DNA of 24,140 nucleotides from Candidatus Njordarchaeum guaymasense (GCA_030587605.1 JAUQYT010000269.1:1-24140); one strand, 5' to 3'. Positions 1 to 7,005 are shown, counted from the stretch's first letter. Numbers and translations are program-made. Notes: generated by a model from the letters alone, not told the origin.

Positions 1-487
1 ACTTGTAGCTGGCTATTGCCGCCTGCCATCTTATGTGTTCGTTTCCAGTCCCCAGCCTAGCGTATGCTTCTAGAACCACGCGTTGCCCTCTACTCAACTT
101 GACTATCGGTATTCTTGGCGTGGAGGGTTCGACTTGCGGGACTTGTGACTTGAGGTCACCCGAGTATACCGTCATAGGGCCGTCCACCGCTTTTTTGTCG
201 AGTGTGAGGACAACCTGACATTTTGGACATCCGCTTCCCTTGCATTCACATTCACTGGGTTTAGAAAACATCTCCAGATTGGTCTTTATCGGTATGAGGC
301 CTAAACGGTGTGCAAGTACTTCGTCGTACATGGGGGACGTATTCTCAACTATTATGACATCATCTATCGCTAAGGTTGGCACTTCGCTGATCATTATTCT
401 CCTCAGGGCATTCGCAAGCGATGCGCGAACACCTTTCAATATAAACTTCATCTGCAGATTATCTTTCATGAGAACTTCAATTTCCAT
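1..487 (-). CDS. rpo3: DNA-directed RNA polymerase subunit D (Rpo3), 5' part
   Basis: The first 162 residues of the archaeal Rpb3/RpoA-like subunit are present; the gene runs off the left edge. Rpo3 dimerises with Rpo11 to nucleate RNA polymerase assembly. The N-terminal dimerisation signature is visible (residues 21-33, RASLANALRRIMI; HRLGLIPI at 60-67). Cys80, Cys82, Cys87 and Cys90 form the CxCx4CxxC loop that binds zinc in the Rpb3 branch of the family. The ATG at 487 is preceded by GGTG. The gene follows S11 as in other archaeal alpha operons, but across a 176-nt gap with its own TATA-like box, so it may be transcribed separately. Confidence 0.95.
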   Translation of the reverse strand, partial: MEIEVLMKDNLQMKFILKGVRASLANALRRIMISEVPTLAIDDVIIVENTSPMYDEVLAHRLGLIPIKTNLEMFSKPSECECKGSGCPKCQVVLTLDKKAVDGPMTVYSGDLKSQVPQVEPSTPRIPIVKLSRGQRVVLEAYARLGTGNEHIRWQAAIASYK

Positions 488-557
488 TAATCACACCTGT
501 ACGCAAAACCAAATGACGAGGTGAAGTGAGTGTTGAAAGATGCAGATAATCCCCAAG

Positions 558-567
558 TTATTTTAAT
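558..567 (-). promoter_or_regulatory. putative TATA box for rpo3
   Basis: ATTAAAATAA on the minus strand lies in the 176-nt gap between S11 and rpo3. It would start transcription about 25 nt downstream and give a leader of roughly 50 nt. It is AT-rich and only loosely matches the archaeal consensus. Confidence 0.4.
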
Positions 568-618
568 TTTTCTCTAATCTTCTGTTACTCTGTTCACATA
601 TTTTCTCAAAGATCATGA

Positions 619-638
619 AGCGTTTTTCGAAAAACAGC
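619..638 (-). terminator. palindromic hairpin after S11
   Basis: GTTTTTCGAAAAAC (622-635) is a perfect 14-bp palindrome, flanked by AGC and, after one unpaired base, GCT. It starts about 25 nt beyond the S11 stop, before the putative rpo3 promoter. It may end or attenuate the S13-S4-S11 transcript. No long T-run follows, so its role as a terminator is inferred. Confidence 0.35.
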
Positions 639-663
639 TTTCAATGAAAATCAGGGGTAGACC

Positions 664-1236
664 CTATACGCGCCGTCCTCTTCTTCCTCCTGGCCTTCTA
701 GTTCCATCATGGGGAATAGGAGTGCACTCTTCGATACGACCGATTCTTAGACCCGCTCTCGCCAATGCTCTGATTGCAGCTTGTGCACCTGGTCCGGGCG
801 TCTTCGGTCCATGTCCACCTGGAGCTCTAACCTTGATATGGACCCCTCTTACCCCTTTGTCCATTGCTTCTTGCGCAGCCCTAAATGATGCCTGCATTGC
901 AGCATAAGGAGTCGCCTCATCTCGATCAGCTTTGACTATCATTCCCCCTGATGCCTTTGCTACGGTTTCTGCTCCTGTTAAGTCCGTGATGTGGACTATC
1001 GTATCATTGTATGAGCTGTAAATATGGGCCACTCCCCATCTCATTCTTCTTCCTTCTTCTGGTTCTTTCACTCTCTCTCTTTTCTTCGGTTCTTCTTCAA
1101 TGGTTTCCTCTTTCGGTACTCTGGTTCCCGCAGCTTTTTCGGGTGCCTTCTTCTCTGGGGTCTTCTCAGGTGCCTTTTTTTCTGCAGCTTTTTCGGGTGC
1201 CTTCTTCTCTGGGGTCTTCTCAGGTACCTTCTTCAT
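664..1236 (-). CDS. rps11: 30S ribosomal protein S11 with long N-terminal tail
   Basis: A platform protein of the small subunit that contacts 16S rRNA and mRNA near the E site. The core is typical (WGVAHIYSSYNDTIVH near residue 67, and a C-terminal RRPGGRRGRRV). Archaeal S11 is usually about 130 residues; this one is about 190. The extra ~65 residues at the N-terminus are Lys/Glu/Pro/Ala repeats (PEKKAPEKAA type). I chose the ATG at 1236 because AAGGA sits 7 nt upstream; a GTG at 1263 would add nine lysine-rich residues. The tail is encoded by a 42-bp perfect direct repeat. It follows S4 after an unusually long gap of about 190 nt. Confidence 0.93.
   Translation of the reverse strand: MKKVPEKTPEKKAPEKAAEKKAPEKTPEKKAPEKAAGTRVPKEETIEEEPKKRERVKEPEEGRRMRWGVAHIYSSYNDTIVHITDLTGAETVAKASGGMIVKADRDEATPYAAMQASFRAAQEAMDKGVRGVHIKVRAPGGHGPKTPGPGAQAAIRALARAGLRIGRIEECTPIPHDGTRRPGGRRGRRV
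1130..1225. repeat. 42-bp perfect direct repeat, 54-bp period, inside rps11
   Basis: Bases 1130-1171 and 1184-1225 are identical over 42 bp, with a 54-bp (18-codon) offset. They encode two copies of a TPEKKAPEKAA-like unit in the S11 tail. Because the period is a multiple of three, unit gain or loss keeps the reading frame. Confidence 0.9.
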
Positions 1237-1360
1237 TGTCTTTTCCTTGGTCTTGCCTGTCACTTTTTCTGACGCTTCTTTCTTACCAGTCTTCTACTTC
1301 CGTTCACTCAATTTTGCTGGTCCTCTCCATATCTCAGTGGATGATTTCCTAACGATGCTT

Positions 1361-1417
1361 TCAGGGCCTCAATATTGATCTTGGCTTTTCATGATATTCC
1401 TTCTTCGCACCTTTCAT
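1361..1417 (-). other. possible 18-codon ORF between S4 and S11
   Basis: The ATG lies 12 nt after the S4 stop, and AGGTGAGG overlapping that stop could serve as its ribosome site. The peptide is basic (MKGAKKEYHEKPRSILRP) and ends at CCC TGA. A +1 shift at that codon pair would continue for about 22 more residues, in frame with S11, to a TAG. It may be a real small protein, a decayed upstream part of S11, or chance. Confidence 0.2.
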
Positions 1418-1429
1418 AATGGAGGTTCC

Positions 1430-1981
1430 TCACCTGGTCGGGCCCTTTCTTGGTTCCTCTGGACGTTTTTCCTCTTCCATTGCTAGAGGTTTCCTATTTG
1501 CGAATGGACTATTCGGGGCGTAGCTTATCTGTGGTTCTTCTTCGTGTTTCACCATCCTTCCAGGCGACCTTGCAACCCCACCACTTATGGCAATGTGCCC
1601 ATGAACAATCAGTTGTCTGGCTTGGTGAATCGACTTTCCCAACCCCATCTTGTAGACCATTGTTTGAAGTCTCCTTTCAAGGATGTTTGGGAGCGACAAG
1701 TTTAGTACCTCATCTAGGGTTGCGTTTTCAGGCACTAACCCAATTCTGTGTAGCCGCTTCGCTAGCTTTTTCCCCTCCTTCTCCTTTTCGCCAGACTGCA
1801 ATGATAGTATCTCTCTGGCCCGCCTTCGAAAATCTCCCAGAAGGGTTCGGGCAATCCAGATCTCTCTCTTGTTCCTCAGTCCATACTTACCTACGAGTAG
1901 GATTTCTGATCGGATTCTTTCTTTCTGCCAAGGATGGCCAGGTTTGACGTATTTTTTCCTCAGTTTTTTGATGTCTCCCAT
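1430..1981 (-). CDS. rps4: 30S ribosomal protein S4
   Basis: The primary 16S rRNA-binding protein that nucleates body assembly of the small subunit. It has 183 residues, usual for archaea. The N-terminus (MGDIKKLRKKYVKPGHPW) is archaeal, and the S4 RNA-binding domain is clear at about residues 104-150 (ERRLQTMVYKMGLGKSIHQA, then VHGHIAI). The last 15 residues are charged (EEEKRPEEPRKGPTR), a mild extension. The ATG has AGAGG about 10 nt upstream. It lies between S13 (43-nt gap) and S11, the normal archaeal order. Confidence 0.97.
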   Translation of the reverse strand: MGDIKKLRKKYVKPGHPWQKERIRSEILLVGKYGLRNKREIWIARTLLGDFRRRAREILSLQSGEKEKEGKKLAKRLHRIGLVPENATLDEVLNLSLPNILERRLQTMVYKMGLGKSIHQARQLIVHGHIAISGGVARSPGRMVKHEEEPQISYAPNSPFANRKPLAMEEEKRPEEPRKGPTR

Positions 1982-2024
1982 GTTAGCCTAACCTCTGAAT
2001 GGGGTATGAGTGTCCTTACTTCTT

Positions 2025-2486
2025 TCATTTGGACGGTCTTGCTCTCTTCTTACTTACTCCAACAGTCTGTCCTGTTCTTCCAGTTGTTCTGGTGTGTTGG
2101 CCTCGTACCTTTAATCCCAGGGCATGTCTGATCCCTTTCCAACTCTTGGTTGCTTTCATTCTTTCGATGTCCATCCTGTTTGTCAGTTTCAGATCAGGTC
2201 CGATCAAATGGATGTCTTTTCCACTGGCAATGTCTTTTCGTCTATTTAGTAACCAACTTGGTATGCCGATTTTTGACATGTCTTGAATTATTCTTTCAAG
2301 TTCCTTAGCTTGAGCTTCAGACAAGTAGCCGGTTCTTATTTCGGGGTCTAATCCCGCTATCTTGATTGCAGCATACGCTGTCCTTATGCTTACTCCTTCT
2401 ATGTCAGCAAGTGCGTACGGTAGCTTCGCTGAGCCATTAAGGTCAGTTCCAGCTATTCTTACAATGTGCCTGAATTCCTGTGACAT
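2025..2486 (-). CDS. rps13: 30S ribosomal protein S13
   Basis: A head protein of the small subunit that contacts the P-site tRNA and the bridges to the large subunit. It has 153 residues. The helix-two-turn-helix core and the C-terminal tail GLKVRGQHTRTTGRTGQTVG are typical of archaeal S13. AGGAG lies 9 nt before the ATG. It is the first gene of the S13-S4-S11 unit and has a clear TATA box upstream with a leader of about 115 nt. Confidence 0.97.
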   Translation of the reverse strand: MSQEFRHIVRIAGTDLNGSAKLPYALADIEGVSIRTAYAAIKIAGLDPEIRTGYLSEAQAKELERIIQDMSKIGIPSWLLNRRKDIASGKDIHLIGPDLKLTNRMDIERMKATKSWKGIRHALGLKVRGQHTRTTGRTGQTVGVSKKRARPSK

Positions 2487-2611
2487 CTTAGAGCACTCCT
2501 GCTATAGGTTAGTCTCCAATCTTCGCCATTAACTGTCAGTCCGTACATGACTCCTGTCGGGCAAAATAGTCCGATTAATTCGTTGTCATTGAGATTGATA
2601 GCGTAAACCAA
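2459..2611 (-). other. possible 50-codon leader ORF overlapping the S13 start
   Basis: A TTG at 2611 opens a frame of 50 codons that covers the whole S13 leader and ends 28 nt inside rps13 in another frame. The TATA box at 2624-2634 would place transcription close to this TTG, so leaderless translation is conceivable. The predicted peptide (VYAINLNDNELIGLFCPTG early, then MYGLTVNGEDWRLTY) reads like ordinary protein. It has no ribosome site and no recognised family. It could be a regulatory leader peptide or chance. Confidence 0.25.
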
Positions 2612-2623
2612 AAACCACTGATT

Positions 2624-2634
2624 AGTATTTAAGC
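2624..2634 (-). promoter_or_regulatory. TATA box for the S13-S4-S11 unit
   Basis: GCTTAAATACT on the minus strand is a close match to the archaeal TATA element. The predicted start site is about 2600, giving a leader of about 115 nt before S13. Confidence 0.65.
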
Positions 2635-2689
2635 ATTTTTCTAACCTTTAACCTCACTGTTCAGCTATCGGAAAATGCCTATATTGGAC

Positions 2690-2712
2690 TCAAGGTGTTT
2701 AGTCCACCTTGA
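2690..2712. repeat. inverted repeat between the methyltransferase and S13
   Basis: TCAAGGTG and CACCTTGA form a perfect 8-bp stem around a 7-nt loop. It lies about 100 nt beyond the methyltransferase stop and upstream of the S13 promoter, so it may be a terminator or a regulatory site. Apart from this repeat, the S13 promoter and the leader ORF, the stretch 2487-2808 shows nothing I recognise. Confidence 0.4.
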
Positions 2713-2808
2713 TGACTTGTCTTATTCTCCTAAACGATACCTATTACCCTCTCATGAAGCGAGGCACCTTACAGATACTCAGGAATTCCTCTATGCTGAG
2801 GGCATCCG

Positions 2809-3840
2809 TCACTGCTTTGAAGCATGAAAAGTTAGCAGCAATTTTGAGTACTTGAACTTCTCAAAACCGCATTCTCTAAATGCATTTTTGAATTTTTCAA
2901 CAAAAGGATAATTCGTGAACTCAGGGACTGCGGTACCTGCCCATTCGCCCATGATGACATCATCGTCACGAAGATGTAGTGGCTCCATGCCGCCAACCCC
3001 TCCTTTTTGTTCAAGTACTTCACTAATGTTCATCATGACTTTGATGTAATCATCTTCCTTGATGTAATGCCAAAATAGAAAAGTGGTCGCGACATCAAAA
3101 TCCTTACCGATTTTGCTGAGAGGTTTTTCTCTAGCGTCACCCATTACAAACTCGATTTCAGCTATGGCCCTTCTATAAGAGGCAGGCAGCTCTTGATATC
3201 TGACTACCGCTTCTGAGTACAGGTTCTCATCAACTTCTACACCAACCACATAACCTTGAGGTCCAACAGCTTCAGCAAGTTGAATAGTACTCGTACCCGC
3301 GCCGCAGCCTAAATCAATGATATTCATTCCCGGCTTAATCCCAACGAATCTTATTGATCTTTTCCTTCCCTCTTGGAACAATTCAGCTCGCAAACCTATT
3401 GATATCGCTATCATTTCTCTAGCTCTTGATATGTCGTCTTCGGTTTTACCGCGAATAACCCGTCTCCAACTCTTTGCGAGCTCAAGGTGTTGTCCTCTCA
3501 AGAGTTCGCCGTAGAACTTATGGGCTAACATCTCATCCATTTTCTTCCTAACATCCTTTGCTTCCTTGGCATGTCCAGAGTGGCGAGACCACCAATATCG
3601 CGCGTCTTCATTCGAATTGTTATCATGCTTCACCCTGTCGTAGGAAATCAACGCCTTAAGCAGAAGCTCAACTTTGTCTTTCATGCTTGGGTCGTAGTCG
3701 GCTTCCGCGCACAGTTGGTCAAGAGTCAATGGCTTTGAAAGTATCTTCTGATATCCTTCTTCTATCGCTGTTTGAATAGCTAACAGCTTTAACCCTTTTC
3801 TTACTCCTTTAGCTAAGCGGTATTTGGTAATAATATTCAT
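2809..3840 (-). CDS. class I SAM-dependent methyltransferase, two-domain
   Basis: A 343-residue methyltransferase of unknown substrate. Residues 1-150 are helical and charged, resembling the N-terminal helical or winged-helix domain of small-molecule O-methyltransferases. The Rossmann methyltransferase domain follows: motif I IDLGCGAGTS at 175-184, an acidic motif II GVEVDEN at 200-206, and GDAREKP near 234. No NPPY or other nucleic-acid motif is visible, so substrates from metabolites to RNA or protein are open. The ATG at 3840 has GAGGAG about 8 nt upstream; an upstream start at 3879 lacks this. It stands alone between tRNA-Ser and the S13 promoter. Confidence 0.8.
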   Translation of the reverse strand: MNIITKYRLAKGVRKGLKLLAIQTAIEEGYQKILSKPLTLDQLCAEADYDPSMKDKVELLLKALISYDRVKHDNNSNEDARYWWSRHSGHAKEAKDVRKKMDEMLAHKFYGELLRGQHLELAKSWRRVIRGKTEDDISRAREMIAISIGLRAELFQEGRKRSIRFVGIKPGMNIIDLGCGAGTSTIQLAEAVGPQGYVVGVEVDENLYSEAVVRYQELPASYRRAIAEIEFVMGDAREKPLSKIGKDFDVATTFLFWHYIKEDDYIKVMMNISEVLEQKGGVGGMEPLHLRDDDVIMGEWAGTAVPEFTNYPFVEKFKNAFRECGFEKFKYSKLLLTFHASKQ

Positions 3841-4014
3841 GTCGGATTCTCCTCTAGTGAGGTTTTTCAATCGAGGCATTAAAACTCCCCTCAGCCCAAA
3901 TGACCTATGTTCCGGCTATTACCAGTCAAAAGAAAAGCCAGACGGTAAAACTAGTGCGCTCATATTCAGCCAGATTCACGTAAGGGACGCCGGTCTCATG
4001 GCATGTGCCAAACA

Positions 4015-4136
4015 TGGCGCCGTTGGCCTCCACCCGGACAAAATCCGAGTGAAATGGGCCGGATTTGAACCGGCGCTCCCATTAAAGGGAACGGGATCTC
4101 CAATCCCGCGCCTTAACCGAACTTGGCTACCACGGC
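4015..4136 (-). tRNA. tRNA-Ser(GGA) with a 32-nt intron in the acceptor stem
   Basis: Long-variable-arm tRNA: acceptor GCCGTGG, three-pair D stem, anticodon loop TTGGAGA (anticodon GGA), variable arm TCCC/GGGA, T arm GCCGG/CCGGC with loop TTCAAAT. As written, the 3' acceptor strand does not pair (CCATTTC). Removing 4023-4054 joins CCA to CGGC and restores CCACGGC, then discriminator G73 and encoded CCA (4015-4017). The junction folds as a bulge-helix-bulge: central helix GGCC/GGCC, bulges CA^T and AA^C, and an inner stem of 7 pairs (two wobble) plus 3. The intron lies at 68/69. The mature product is 90 nt with CCA. Confidence 0.93.
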
Positions 4137-4164
4137 GTTCTGCAATTTTCTAGGGTTCCAGAAC

Positions 4165-4176
4165 GCATTTAAATGC
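4165..4176 (-). promoter_or_regulatory. TATA box for tRNA-Ser
   Basis: GCATTTAAATGC is a perfect palindrome containing a strong TATA element, about 30-40 nt upstream of the tRNA 5' end. It overlaps the stop end of the upstream methyltransferase gene. Confidence 0.6.
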
Positions 4177-4801
4177 TTTTGTCCAACTGCCTCTGATTAC
4201 CTTCATATTTCTTCTGGGAAAGGTAGACCCTGTATCCACTCTTCTTTCCAATCTCCTCAACGTTGCAGAAAACCTGCTCCATGATCTGCGAAATTGCCCT
4301 TCGACCCTTATTTGAGCGGACAACAAGCTGTAATGTTCCGCTAGGAACAAGGATACCATGTGCTCCACTAATAGCCCTAGTATTGACATCACGTCCCGCT
4401 GATATAGGTGGATTGGTGATTACTGCATCAAACTTCATATGTTTTACCGGATCGTAGAGGTCTCCCCACCTCACCTCTGCATTAACATTGTTAAGTTTGA
4501 CATTTTCAATTGCAAGCCAAACTGCCCTCTTATTAATGTCAGACATGACTACACTAATTTCGGGATGAGTCGCCACTATGGAAATCCCGATCGGCCCCCA
4601 TCCACAGCCTAGATCCAAAACGCGCCCCGTTCTGGGTATCATCATTGAATCAATGAGCACCCGTGTCCCTGTATCCACTCTTTTATACGAGAAAACCCCT
4701 GGCGCTGTCAGAAACCTTAGTCCTACTCCCAATAACGTGGTCCTCAACAATCCTAATCTTAACTTGGATGAAGGCTCTACAGTAAAATAATGCTCTGACA
4801 T
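4169..4801 (-). CDS. RsmC-like class I methyltransferase
   Basis: A 210-residue SAM-dependent methyltransferase of the small-domain MTS/RsmC family. Motif I VLDLGCGWGPIG spans 61-72, and motif IV TNPPIS spans 129-134; the NPP motif marks methylation of an exocyclic amino nitrogen, usually of guanine or adenine in nucleic acid. The N-terminal HYF and FSYKRVDTGTRVL at 37-49 are family features. A ribosomal or tRNA guanine is the likely target, given its place 39 nt after cbf5, but the exact base cannot be read from sequence. Start ATG with GGAG about 11 nt upstream. Confidence 0.85.
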   Translation of the reverse strand: MSEHYFTVEPSSKLRLGLLRTTLLGVGLRFLTAPGVFSYKRVDTGTRVLIDSMMIPRTGRVLDLGCGWGPIGISIVATHPEISVVMSDINKRAVWLAIENVKLNNVNAEVRWGDLYDPVKHMKFDAVITNPPISAGRDVNTRAISGAHGILVPSGTLQLVVRSNKGRRAISQIMEQVFCNVEEIGKKSGYRVYLSQKKYEGNQRQLDKSI

Positions 4802-4840
4802 ACGAGATTAGTCTCCAAGCACCATCATTATATCCGCTGG

Positions 4841-5883
4841 CTAATCTCCTTGTTTCTCATGTTTAGGATAGACACCCGGGTCCATTACAACTCGTTCTAT
4901 GGTTGCGACTATTCCTCTATCAGCTTTCAGTGCCCCTCCAGTATCAAGTTGCGCTCGACCCAAAGCGACTATTTCTCCCTTTAACGCAAAGATTCCTACC
5001 AAGGCATTCTGAGTTATGTCGGTATGAACTTTAAGGACGCCTGGAGCAGCAAGTTGAGCCCCATGACATATCGCATCGACGGCGGAGTCACGTATAACGA
5101 TCTTCGGAAGATGCTCAACACTTTTCTCCATTGGCTGCACGATCTTCCTAACAAAACTCTCATCACTGTTCTCCTTCCAAAAGTGAACCGCGTCAACAAC
5201 ATCTTGAAGTGTAACTGTGGTCTCATCTTCTTTGAATGGACCCGTCCTAGTCCTCCTTAATTCCTTCATATGGGCCCCACAGCCAATCGCTTCACCGATA
5301 TCGTGGCAGAGTTTTCTTATGTAGGTCCCAGCCTGACAGCCAGTTTTCATTAATACGTCTCTTCCATCTCGCTCAAGAACTTGAAGATAGTAGATTGCTC
5401 TAATGCGGGACGTACGTTTAACGGAGGACCTGAGTGGTGGCCTCTGGTATATGGGTCCCTCAAACTCTTCACAAACCTCAAAGAGCTTCTTATCAGGAAC
5501 ATCAGAGTGTAGTCTCATTACACAGACGTACTCTTTGCCGGCACGTAGAATCGCCTGAACAAGTTTTGTCGCGTTGTTTAAGGTTACCGGGAGAAGACCA
5601 GTGACCCTGGGATTACTTCACCACACAGCGCATGATCATGTGCATTGTGTGATTCTAAAGTCCCACCATGACCAGCCTTCTCGACGCCGAATATTTTTTT
5701 AACCCAAGCTACTACTTCGTGGCTGGTTGGGCCTGCTGGCTTGTCAAGGTTGATTACACCTTTGTTTATATGCTCGCGAATGGGGCGTTTCCACGGGTCG
5801 TGACCATATCTTTCGTCGGTGACGTCATGGGACTTGTCTAGGAGTTCCCTCCTGATATCGTATGGCAACTTTGTTTCCTTCAT
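4841..5883 (-). CDS. cbf5: tRNA/rRNA pseudouridine synthase Cbf5 (dyskerin), intron-containing
   Basis: The catalytic subunit of archaeal H/ACA ribonucleoproteins, which also modifies tRNA U55. Exon 1 is 5883-5655 and exon 2 is 5613-4841; together they encode 333 residues. Unspliced, exon 1 reads into 29 unrelated residues and a stop. Splicing restores GHGGTLDPRVTGLLPVTLNN with catalytic Asp77. Then come the TruB-fold core (RLHSDV; QAGTYIRKLCHDIGEAIGCGAHM) and a C-terminal PUA domain from about residue 245 (HGAQLAAPGV, ALGRAQLD). I chose the ATG at 5883 because AGGTGG lies 8 nt upstream; a GTG at 5895 is in frame. It follows L14e, the usual archaeal neighbour. Confidence 0.95.
5614..5654 (-). 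other. 41-nt bulge-helix-bulge intron in cbf5
   Basis: The junctions fold as a complete archaeal splicing motif: outer helix GGGA/TCCC, bulge AG^A, central helix CTTT/GAAG (one wobble), bulge TA^A, and an inner stem ATCACACA/TGTGTGGT of 8 pairs. Its length is not a multiple of three, so retention shifts the frame. The split falls in the catalytic aspartate codon (G from exon 1, AT from exon 2). Archaeal cbf5 introns spliced by the tRNA endonuclease are known from Crenarchaeota. Confidence 0.93.
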
Positions 5884-6035
5884 GTATGGATCCACCTATT
5901 GTATCTCTCAACGGACTCGCTATTCAATTAGAGAGCAAGCCGTGAGAATCCAATAAAATAATGGATAGGAAAACAAGTTAAGAGTATCTATAGAAACTAA
6001 TCCAAACCCAAGTTCTAATCATAAGAGAAAGACTG

Positions 6036-6317
6036 TCAGACCTCGATCTTGATTGTCTCTTTCATACTATCGATTTTCCCAGCTTTTTCCAAGACTTTCT
6101 TGACTTCGTCGTCGTCAGAACCTTTCTTTATGTTTATTTTGTCGTTCGTTATTTCTATATGCTTGACGTTTGCTCTCCGTCGCTTGACTCCGTTGACTTC
6201 CTTGGGGCCTGTTACGACCACAAAGTTGTCATCCACGAGGTCTACAATGATACACTTAGATCCCGCTTCTCTTCCAAATGTCTTCACGCAGATTCTGCCA
6301 ACTTCAACGGCTACCAT
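6036..6317 (-). CDS. rpl14e: 50S ribosomal protein L14e
   Basis: A 93-residue KOW-type large-subunit protein found only in archaea and eukaryotes. The signature VEVGRICVKTFGREAGSKCIIVDLVDDNFV near the N-terminus is intact. GGAGGTGTGAG precedes the ATG. It lies between CMP kinase and cbf5, the standard archaeal order. The 136-nt gap upstream holds a TATA-like box and two strong hairpins, so it may head its own transcript. Confidence 0.95.
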   Translation of the reverse strand: MVAVEVGRICVKTFGREAGSKCIIVDLVDDNFVVVTGPKEVNGVKRRRANVKHIEITNDKINIKKGSDDDEVKKVLEKAGKIDSMKETIKIEV

Positions 6318-6337
6318 TGAAACTCACACCTCCAGCA

Positions 6338-6431
6338 GCATAAGTGCCTGTTATGCCTCGACACTTCGATCCGATACTTGATCCAGAGGGAGGCACCTCG
6401 CGTTACCCCCTTAGCAAAGGGTGCTGGATCA
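6338..6431 (-). other. structured leader upstream of L14e
   Basis: Two stable stems lie between cmk and L14e. TGATCCAG (6424-6431 on the minus strand) pairs perfectly with CTGGATCA (6379-6386) around a 37-nt insert that can fold further. GCATAA/TTATGC (6338-6356) closes a 7-nt loop just before the ribosome site. A TATA-like CTTAAAACTTAA near 6456-6467 would start transcription right at the first stem. It could be a regulatory leader or a small RNA; it has no clear ACA or C/D boxes. Confidence 0.4.
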
Positions 6432-6453
6432 ATAGGGTTGTAGAGAGATCAGG

Positions 6454-7005
6454 TTAAGTTTTAAGTTTTTCCTTCAAAAATTCTTCGGCTGCTGTCTTTA
6501 TGATCTTCGTGACTGCCTCAGCCGACCACTTGGAAGTATCTATAATCAAGTTGTAAGCGGAGTAGTCATATACATCGATCCCGTACACCCTCATGTACCG
6601 CTTTTTTTCACTCACTTCTCTTGTCTTTGTCTCCCTTGAAGATTCTTCAGTGCTCTTATCATCTCGGTGCGACAATCTCCCAATTCTTACCTTTTCAGGT
6701 GCAGTGAGAAAGACTGCGATGTCCGGTTTCTCTATTAGGCCGGCAGAGATTTGCCCCTCAATCACAGCGTTTCCTTCCTTTGATGCCTTAATCACCCTAG
6801 AATCGACTTCTCTGTCTACTTCATGGTGTTTCTCCGCGTATTGACTGAATTGCCCGATGTTCATTCCTTTCTCTCTCGCCATAGCCCGGAATATCTCGCC
6901 AGCAGAGACGTATCTCAGCTTCAGTTCGTTAGCGAGCATCTTAGCGCAAGTGCTTTTTCCCGTCCCGTGCAAGCCTCCTATTACTATAACGAGCCCTGCG
7001 CCCAT
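6454..7005 (-). CDS. cmk: archaeal-type cytidylate kinase (CMP kinase)
   Basis: Phosphorylates CMP and dCMP with ATP. It has 183 residues, the short archaeal Cmk form. The P-loop GLHGTGKST is at residues 11-19, followed by YVSAGEIFR typical of the family's substrate region and a lid with RDDKS. The ATG at 7005 is preferred because AGGGGG lies 9 nt upstream; an ATG two codons earlier leaves only 3 nt, and a start at 7056 would add a tail not seen in the family. It lies between L34e and L14e as in many archaea. Confidence 0.92.
   Translation of the reverse strand: MGAGLVIVIGGLHGTGKSTCAKMLANELKLRYVSAGEIFRAMAREKGMNIGQFSQYAEKHHEVDREVDSRVIKASKEGNAVIEGQISAGLIEKPDIAVFLTAPEKVRIGRLSHRDDKSTEESSRETKTREVSEKKRYMRVYGIDVYDYSAYNLIIDTSKWSAEAVTKIIKTAAEEFLKEKLKT

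Noticed and set aside
1011..1378. Several plus-strand frames rich in Phe, Ser and Leu
   Set aside because: They are the complement of the S11 lysine-rich repeat tail and have no ribosome site or family match.
4050..4136. tRNA-Ser as a degenerate tRNA with a mismatched acceptor stem
   Set aside because: Removing a 32-nt intron gives full pairing, G73 and encoded CCA.
5584..5895. cbf5 as a frameshifted pseudogene, or two separate genes
   Set aside because: A complete bulge-helix-bulge intron exactly restores the conserved catalytic motif, and both exons are intact elsewhere.
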